Below, in pieces: positions 6,212 through 9,325 of a stretch of DNA of 9,325 nt. Origin of the DNA: an uncultured bacterium (GTDB lineage Bacteria; Actinomycetota; Coriobacteriia; Coriobacteriales; Eggerthellaceae); the NCBI GenBank assembly GCA_937890835.1, contig CALADF010000048.1, positions 1 to 9,325 of the forward strand, written 5' to 3'. Under the pieces are notes generated by a model. That model was not told where the DNA came from, did no database searches, and was given only the letters and a program-made list of their open reading frames with translations. Made by a program: the position numbers and the translations under genes. The stretch's first letter is position 1. The number at the start of each line of letters is the position of its first letter.

Positions 6212-6357
6212 AGGAACGTCCTTTCTTTTCAAACGCTTTTCGCGTTCTTCCTTACGACATCGCCTATGGTATGATCATTGCAATTAATTTGTAAGTAAGC
6301 ACTATTTTGTGCTATAGGTACCTAATAGTAACTATAACTGTTGAACAGGAGTTTCAT
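6212..6357. promoter_or_regulatory. Divergent promoter and probable HxlR operator region
   Basis: This AT-rich stretch separates the divergent HxlR and MBL-fold genes. On the minus strand TTACAA (6294-6289) and TACCAT (6271-6266) form a promoter with 17-base spacing. On the plus strand TTGTAA (6289-6294) and TATAGG (6313-6318) form one with 18-base spacing, so the two may share the same -35 hexamer. Between and beyond lie many palindromes: ATGATCAT (6271-6278), ATTGCAAT (6277-6284), AATTAATT (6282-6289), AGCAC-N6-GTGCT (6298-6313), TAGGTACCTA (6315-6324) and TAGT-A-ACTA (6326-6334). The last three are the best operator candidates for an HxlR dimer, which would control both directions. AGGAG (6347-6351) is the ribosome binding site of the regulator. 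Confidence 0.55.
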
Positions 6358-6729
6358 ATGTCTTCGAATGAAACGTTCACAGAGTTCAAGAACGAAGAAC
6401 CCCAAAAACGTTCGGAATTGCCCTCTTGTCCCGTAGAGACCTGTGTTCAGCTCATCGGATCGAAGTGGCGCCTTCTCATCATGCGCGATCTGCTCATGAA
6501 CGAAACGATGCGCTTCGGCCAGCTGCAGCGAAGCGTGGGAAAGGTGTCGCAGAAAGTCCTTACCACCAACCTGCGCGCCATGGAGGATGCGGGGCTCATC
6601 GTGCGGCGCGTGTACCCCGAGGTACCGCCGCGTGTTGAATACTCGCTTACCGAAACGGGCAGGAGCCTCAAGCCCATCATCGACGCGATGTGGACATGGG
6701 GCGAGGGGTATCAAGCCAAAGCGAAGTAA
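6358..6729 (+). CDS. HxlR-family (DUF24) winged-helix regulator
   Basis: This 123-residue DNA-binding protein is a typical HxlR/DUF24 member. It has CPVETCVQLIGSKWRLLIMRDL (24-45) starting the winged helix, the recognition region FGQLQRSVGKVSQKVLTTNLRAMEDAGLIVRR (53-84) and the wing RVEYSLTETGRSL (92-104). Family members act as dimers and many sense electrophiles, disulfide stress or metabolites through the conserved N-terminal cysteine, here Cys24, with Cys29 as a possible partner. ATG 6358 is chosen over an in-frame ATG at 6307 because AGGAG lies 6 bases before it and the extra residues fall in the promoter. It is transcribed away from the MBL-fold gene and probably controls that operon and itself. 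Its last codons belong to a 35-bp direct repeat that recurs 38 bases beyond the gene. Confidence 0.93.
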   Translation: MSSNETFTEFKNEEPQKRSELPSCPVETCVQLIGSKWRLLIMRDLLMNETMRFGQLQRSVGKVSQKVLTTNLRAMEDAGLIVRRVYPEVPPRVEYSLTETGRSLKPIIDAMWTWGEGYQAKAK

Positions 6730-6809
6730 GCGACGCTTGGCAGCCTGATCGGTGTTGTTATTCGCCTGATCCTACGAGGGGTATCAAGCCAAAGCGAAGT
6801 AAGCGACGC
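6702..6809. repeat. 35-bp exact direct repeat at the end of the HxlR gene
   Basis: Positions 6702-6736 (beginning CGAGGGGTATCAAGCC and ending TAAGCGACGC) recur without a mismatch at 6775-6809, separated by 38 bases. The first copy contains the last nine or so codons and the stop of the HxlR gene; the second is non-coding. The spacer carries two related pieces, GCCTGATCGG and GCCTGATCCT. It looks like a recent local duplication or the scar of an insertion and excision event. Confidence 0.9.
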
Positions 6810-6923
6810 CGTAAAAGAAACGATATTGGAAGATTCAGACTGAACCCGACCCCCGCTCGATGGCCTCGATTCTACCGTCCCGTCATTTCAGCTGCACCCG
6901 GCTTTCGGCACCGCCGCGGAACA

Positions 6924-6950
6924 CGTGCCGCCGCATGACGCGGCGGCACG
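6924..6950. repeat. Perfect 11-bp inverted repeat, REP-like
   Basis: CGTGCCGCCGC (6924-6934) and GCGGCGGCACG (6940-6950) pair perfectly around ATGAC. It is about 195 bases beyond the HxlR stop and has no T-run, so it resembles a REP-type palindrome or an RNA-stabilising hairpin more than a standard terminator. Confidence 0.65.
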
Positions 6951-6975
6951 CTTCGTCGGCTTCCGGGCAAAAGCC

Positions 6976-7032
6976 GGGACAACTTCAAAAACCATTTTCA
7001 AACTCAGGACATTGAGTTTTTGTTTTTGTCCC
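6976..7032. terminator. Nested inverted repeat, probable bidirectional terminator
   Basis: Three nested complementary pairs are visible: GGGA (6976-6979) with TCCC (7029-7032), CAAAAAC (6986-6992) with GTTTTTG (7022-7028), and AAACTCA (7000-7006) with TGAGTTT (7013-7019) around GGACAT. On the plus strand the inner hairpin is followed by TTGTTTTTG, like an intrinsic terminator; on the minus strand T-rich sequence also follows. It could end transcripts of both converging genes. The matching GGGACAA/TTGTCCC tips also resemble ends of a small mobile element. Confidence 0.5.
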
Positions 7033-7155
7033 AAGGCGCACAGCGGGCAGCCTTTAGAGGCTCGATATTGACGAAAACGCCCGTTTTGAAACCCAAATGT
7101 CTTTTCGCGTGCAAGCAGCCAGCTGCAATAGGAAGTGAATCAACGCAGGTGGCTT

Positions 7156-7407
7156 TCAAGCAGTTTGCAAAACTGCAGGTCGCAGGTCTTCATTGCTGGT
7201 AGGAGAAATGTGCAGTCTCAGGTGGCTTGCCCATGAGTCGCGGAGCTGGCTGGGGGCTTCGCTTGCGTCCAGATCGATTTGCGCGCGTTCGAACTCCTGC
7301 GCGGGCGATGATATGAAGTAGCTGATTTTCCGCCAGGCGGGCTTCCAGGTGCTGGGGCGTTTCCCTCGGCTTTTTCTTATCCGGCAGAATCCCGCGATAG
7401 CCCCACG
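7156..7407 (-). pseudogene. Startless protein-like frame downstream of the ATPase gene
   Basis: Between in-frame stops at 7408-7410 and 7156-7158 this frame encodes about 83 residues with a natural composition, for example WRKISYFISSPAQEFERAQI followed by DLDASEAPSQLRDSW, ending LRPAVLQTA. It contains no ATG or GTG start and no ribosome binding site. It may be the 3' remnant of a lost gene or part of a repeated element; I recognise no family. Confidence 0.25.
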
Positions 7408-7413
7408 CTACGC

Positions 7414-8619
7414 TCAGAACCCCTGCTCGCCGAGCAGCCACCTCGCGAGATCCAGCACGAGCACGCCCTCCCGGGTATAGGGCTCGTGCTTCGTACGGGC
7501 AACGAGGACCTTCGGGAACGCGTCCCGGATGGACAGGAGCGGCGCGAGCTCCCTCTCGAGCGTCGATTCGGAACTGATGTCGTCACTTACTTGGATGTAG
7601 ACGAGTTCCGACCCTCTCTTCGCGACGAAGTCGACCTCCTTTTGGTACAACTTCCCGACGTAAGCCTCGTAGCCTCGCCTCATTAGCTCCAGGAAGACCG
7701 CGTTCTCGTACATGCGGCCCCAGTCCATGTTGCGTGTCCCCAGGACCGCATAGCGCATTCCCGAGTCGCAGACGTAATGTTTCGCCTGCGTGCTCAGATA
7801 CTTCTTCCCCTTGATGTCGTAGCGCTTCGCCTCATAGAAGACGAAGGCGTCGCGGAGGTAGGAGATGTAGCGTCCGACGGTGACGTGGTTGGTGGGAACC
7901 CTGCTGGCGTCGAGCACGTTGGCGATGTTGTTGGGCGAGTTGAGGTTGCCGGAATTGTCCATCATGTACTCGGCCAGCCTCTCCAGCACGGTGGAATCGG
8001 GCAGCGAGAACTTCTGGACGAGGTCGCGCGTGAGGATGGTCTTGTAGACGTCGCGGATGTAGCCGTACGACTCCGAGATGTCATCGTAGTCGTAGGACCC
8101 GGCGAGCCCGCCGCGTCTGATGAATCCGTCGAAGTCGTCGTCGACGGCCCCTCGCTCTCCGAAGTAGGAGCGGTATTCGCCGAAACTGAAGGGGAGGATG
8201 TGGACCTCCCTGTGGCGCCCCGTGAACAGGGTCGCCAGGTCCGAGCTCAGGAGGAACGCGTTCGATCCTGTGAGGTAGATATCCCATCCGCCACGTGCGT
8301 GAATGCTGTTAACTGCTTTCTCGAAACCCTCGCACAGCTGCACCTCGTCGATGAAGAGACGGTTACGGGTGCCCTCTTTGTGCCGCTCTATGATTTCGCG
8401 ATGCAGCGCGTGGTACTCGAGCAGCGGCTCGTTGTCGAGGTCCAACAGGTCGATGTAGACGTTGTTGGATGATGGGTCCTTCCGAGCAACGGAGGCGGAG
8501 AACGCCTTCGTGAGCTCGGACTTGCCGGAGCGGCGCATCCCCGTGATCACCTTGATGTCCCGGGTGCCCTCGAGCGCCCAAAGCCGCTCCATGTACGTAT
8601 TGCGGTCTACCCAAGCCAT
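7414..8619 (-). CDS. AAA_14/DUF4143 family ATPase
   Basis: The 401-residue protein is a full-length member of the widespread ATPase family with an AAA_14 core and a C-terminal DUF4143 domain. Visible are Walker A GMRRSGKS (27-34), Walker B LFIDEVQ (88-94), the sensor segment LTGSNAFLLSS (116-126), FTGRHREVHILPFSFGEY (132-149), and the DUF4143 part with MYENAVFLELMRRGYEAYVG (303-322), KEVDFVAKRG (327-336) and YIQVS (341-345). The Glu, EVD and IQVS pattern resembles a PD-(D/E)xK nuclease core, although the usual final lysine is absent. Cellular role is not established; such genes are often variable, laterally moved cargo. ATG 8619 has AAGGAG 7 bases upstream. The gene stands alone behind its own promoter within a 17-bp inverted repeat, so self-regulation is likely. 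Its promoter abuts a decapitated TIGR04076 gene. Confidence 0.93.
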   Translation of the reverse strand: MAWVDRNTYMERLWALEGTRDIKVITGMRRSGKSELTKAFSASVARKDPSSNNVYIDLLDLDNEPLLEYHALHREIIERHKEGTRNRLFIDEVQLCEGFEKAVNSIHARGGWDIYLTGSNAFLLSSDLATLFTGRHREVHILPFSFGEYRSYFGERGAVDDDFDGFIRRGGLAGSYDYDDISESYGYIRDVYKTILTRDLVQKFSLPDSTVLERLAEYMMDNSGNLNSPNNIANVLDASRVPTNHVTVGRYISYLRDAFVFYEAKRYDIKGKKYLSTQAKHYVCDSGMRYAVLGTRNMDWGRMYENAVFLELMRRGYEAYVGKLYQKEVDFVAKRGSELVYIQVSDDISSESTLERELAPLLSIRDAFPKVLVARTKHEPYTREGVLVLDLARWLLGEQGF

Positions 8620-8629
8620 CGTCCGCTCC

Positions 8630-8681
8630 TTCTCGGTTTCGAAACTCGAATTATTTTAAAGTTTCGAAATCGAGAAGACAA
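8630..8681 (-). promoter_or_regulatory. ATPase gene promoter inside a 17-bp inverted repeat
   Basis: On the minus strand TTGTCT (8681-8676) and TAAAAT (8658-8653) form a good promoter with 17-base spacing; transcription would begin near 8646. An inverted repeat with 16 of 17 positions matching (TTCTCGGTTTCGAAACT, 8630-8646; AGTTTCGAAATCGAGAA, 8660-8676) places one arm in the promoter spacer and the other between the start site and the ribosome binding site. Each arm holds a core palindrome TTTCGAAA. This geometry fits a repressor operator rather than a terminator. Confidence 0.8.
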
Positions 8682-8687
8682 TATGTA

Positions 8688-8930
8688 CAATTCGGCCCTT
8701 GTCCTTTCCATAAAGCCGGGCAGGTGTTCGTCAGCGACGGCGAACGCAAGCCGAGCGGCCTGTGCGAGTATGCGCGGAAGCCCATAGAAGCAATGGCCGC
8801 ATCGCTTTCCCGCGGGGAACCTCTTCAGCCAAAAGGAACATGGATGCGCGATGACGACAAAGGGGTGTTCGCCTGCGTGGACGGACTGCGTCCGGTCATC
8901 ATGCTCATAGAAGCAACAGACGCGGAATGA
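8688..8930 (+). pseudogene. 5'-truncated TIGR04076-family gene
   Basis: The frame ending at the TGA 8928-8930 reads CPFHKAGQVFVSDGERKPSG, then LCEYARKPIEAMAASL, and ends ACVDGLRPVIMLIEATDAE. These are hallmarks of the TIGR04076 family, small cysteine-containing proteins of unknown function, usually about 90-110 residues. The typical N-terminal strand before the CPxHK segment is missing: upstream the frame stays open but runs straight into the ATPase promoter and contains no ATG. A GTG at 8724 would give 68 residues but would drop the conserved CPFHK segment and has no ribosome binding site. It is best read as a gene beheaded by arrival of the ATPase cassette. Confidence 0.75.
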
Positions 8931-8940
8931 GTTTTAGGCA

Positions 8941-8970
8941 TCGCCTGCGAACCAGAAGGTTCGCAGGCGA
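8941..8970 (+). terminator. Perfect 13-bp hairpin after the TIGR04076 remnant
   Basis: TCGCCTGCGAACC (8941-8953) and GGTTCGCAGGCGA (8958-8970) pair perfectly around AGAA, ten bases beyond the stop codon. It is probably the original terminator of the truncated gene, although it is followed by ATATTCC rather than a clean T-run. Confidence 0.6.
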
Positions 8971-9054
8971 ATATTCCCGCTACTCCCACTCAGTGACTAA
9001 TCCAGTCCGAGTGCTGTCGATGCGTGTCGCACTATGCGACCAAGGGGTTGATTT

Positions 9055-9264
9055 ATGCGCAATTTAGGCGAATCTGCTCCTTGGTTCGCGGTTTTGGGAA
9101 TGACTCAATTAGTCCGCGAAACCGCAGGTCGTTCCTTTAATCGCTCCCAAGTTTTTGCTGGGATTCGTAGCGGGCGGCTTGAAACGGATGATTCTGACGG
9201 GATCTTGCGCGCGTGGCTTCCTCAAACCACAACGTCGCAAGGAGCTGGATGCTCCTCCAGGTAG
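9055..9264 (+). CDS. Small hypothetical protein, possible DNA-binding
   Basis: This 69-residue frame begins with ATG preceded by AAGGGG (9042-9047) at 7 bases, a good ribosome binding site. The product is MRNLGESAPWFAVLGMTQLV (1-20) followed by RETAGRSFNRSQVFAGIRSG (21-40), a stretch that could form a helix-turn-helix of excisionase or MerR-like type. No family was recognised with certainty. Base composition is lower in GC than the rest of the window, and codon use is correspondingly different, suggesting recent acquisition. A small hairpin follows the stop. Real gene status is likely but not certain. Confidence 0.5.
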   Translation: MRNLGESAPWFAVLGMTQLVRETAGRSFNRSQVFAGIRSGRLETDDSDGILRAWLPQTTTSQGAGCSSR

Positions 9265-9274
9265 TTGTCAACCG

Positions 9275-9290
9275 AGCATCTATTGATGCT
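9275..9290 (+). terminator. Possible weak terminator of the small gene
   Basis: AGCATC (9275-9280) and GATGCT (9285-9290) form a 6-bp stem around TATT, followed by TTCCTTG. It lies 11 bases after the stop of the 69-residue gene. The stem is short, so strength is doubtful. Confidence 0.3.
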
Positions 9291-9325
9291 TTCCTTGTAA
9301 ACATAGCTGTGTGCAATTGGCTCAA

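Larger units (their letters stand above)
6730..7413. other. Repeat-rich intergenic region without an intact gene
   Basis: No intact gene is seen between the HxlR gene and the ATPase gene, which converge here. The region holds the second copy of the direct repeat, a perfect 11-bp GC hairpin (6924-6950), a nested AT-rich inverted repeat (6976-7032), a smaller hairpin GCAGTTT-GCA-AAACTGC (7160-7176), and a startless minus-strand frame (7156-7407). The 60-codon plus-strand frame at 7020 has no ribosome binding site and is not called. The mixture suggests debris of mobile or repetitive elements. Confidence 0.6.

Noticed and set aside
6702..6809. CRISPR array
   Set aside because: Only two copies of the repeat, one inside a coding region, with no cas genes; a local duplication explains it.
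7020..7202. 60-codon plus-strand frame after the nested inverted repeat
   Set aside because: Starts inside the T-run of the probable terminator, has no ribosome binding site and no motif.
7285..7310. tRNA-like GTTCGAA segment
   Set aside because: No acceptor or anticodon stem can be built around it, and no tRNA gene was seen anywhere in the window.
7777..8472. 231-codon plus-strand frame opposite the ATPase gene
   Set aside because: Valine/aspartate-rich antisense shadow of a gene with clear Walker motifs.
9137..9325. Minus-strand frame running off the right edge
   Set aside because: Overlaps the better-supported small plus-strand gene and has an unnatural composition; its continuation is not visible.

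Overview
The window is GC-rich chromosomal DNA. Protein types, promoter style (…CTACAAT -10 boxes) and gene content suggest an anaerobic actinobacterium of the Coriobacteriia, probably Eggerthellaceae (Eggerthella/Gordonibacter/Adlercreutzia-like). This placement is inference from composition and family content; there is no rRNA or other marker to fix it.

Layout. (1) Positions 138-1073 hold a stand-alone ATP-grasp protein of the R2K type. (2) Positions 1141-1715 are a complete yjdF locus: promoter, a yjdF-class riboswitch with a visible anti-Shine-Dalgarno segment, and the YjdF (DUF2992) gene. (3) A convergent four-helix GtrA-family membrane protein lies at 1830-2243 on the minus strand, followed by about 600 bases with no convincing gene. 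(4) The centre (6211 back to 2856, minus strand) is a likely operon: a metallo-beta-lactamase-fold protein that lacks the usual metal motif, a flavin-reductase-like (PNPOx) protein fused to a two-cluster ferredoxin tail, a class M sirtuin (SirTM) and a zinc-dependent macrodomain. The last two overlap by 4 bases. Divergent from it is an HxlR-family regulator (6358-6729), sharing an AT-rich, palindrome-filled promoter region with the operon. (5) Positions 6730-7413 contain no intact gene but several repeats: a 35-bp exact direct repeat duplicating the end of the HxlR gene, two strong inverted repeats and a startless, protein-like frame. (6) A DUF4143-type AAA ATPase (7414-8619, minus) has a well-formed promoter embedded in a 17-bp inverted repeat. 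Immediately beyond that promoter lies the 3' part of a TIGR04076-family gene without its start, as if the ATPase cassette had replaced its 5' end. (7) The right end is lower in GC and holds one small plausible gene (9055-9264) and two hairpins.

How the genes work together. SirTM enzymes use NAD+ to ADP-ribosylate a partner protein, and the linked zinc macrodomain removes the mark. In the characterised staphylococcal and streptococcal loci the target is a lipoylated GcvH-like protein made by a linked lipoate ligase, with flavin enzymes nearby. Here no GcvH-L or lipoate ligase is visible. The place next to SirTM is taken by a PNPOx-ferredoxin fusion, which makes it the obvious candidate partner or target. 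The divergent HxlR regulator carries conserved N-terminal cysteines, so a redox- or electrophile-responsive ADP-ribosylation switch is a reasonable hypothesis. This variant operon is the most interesting item in the window.
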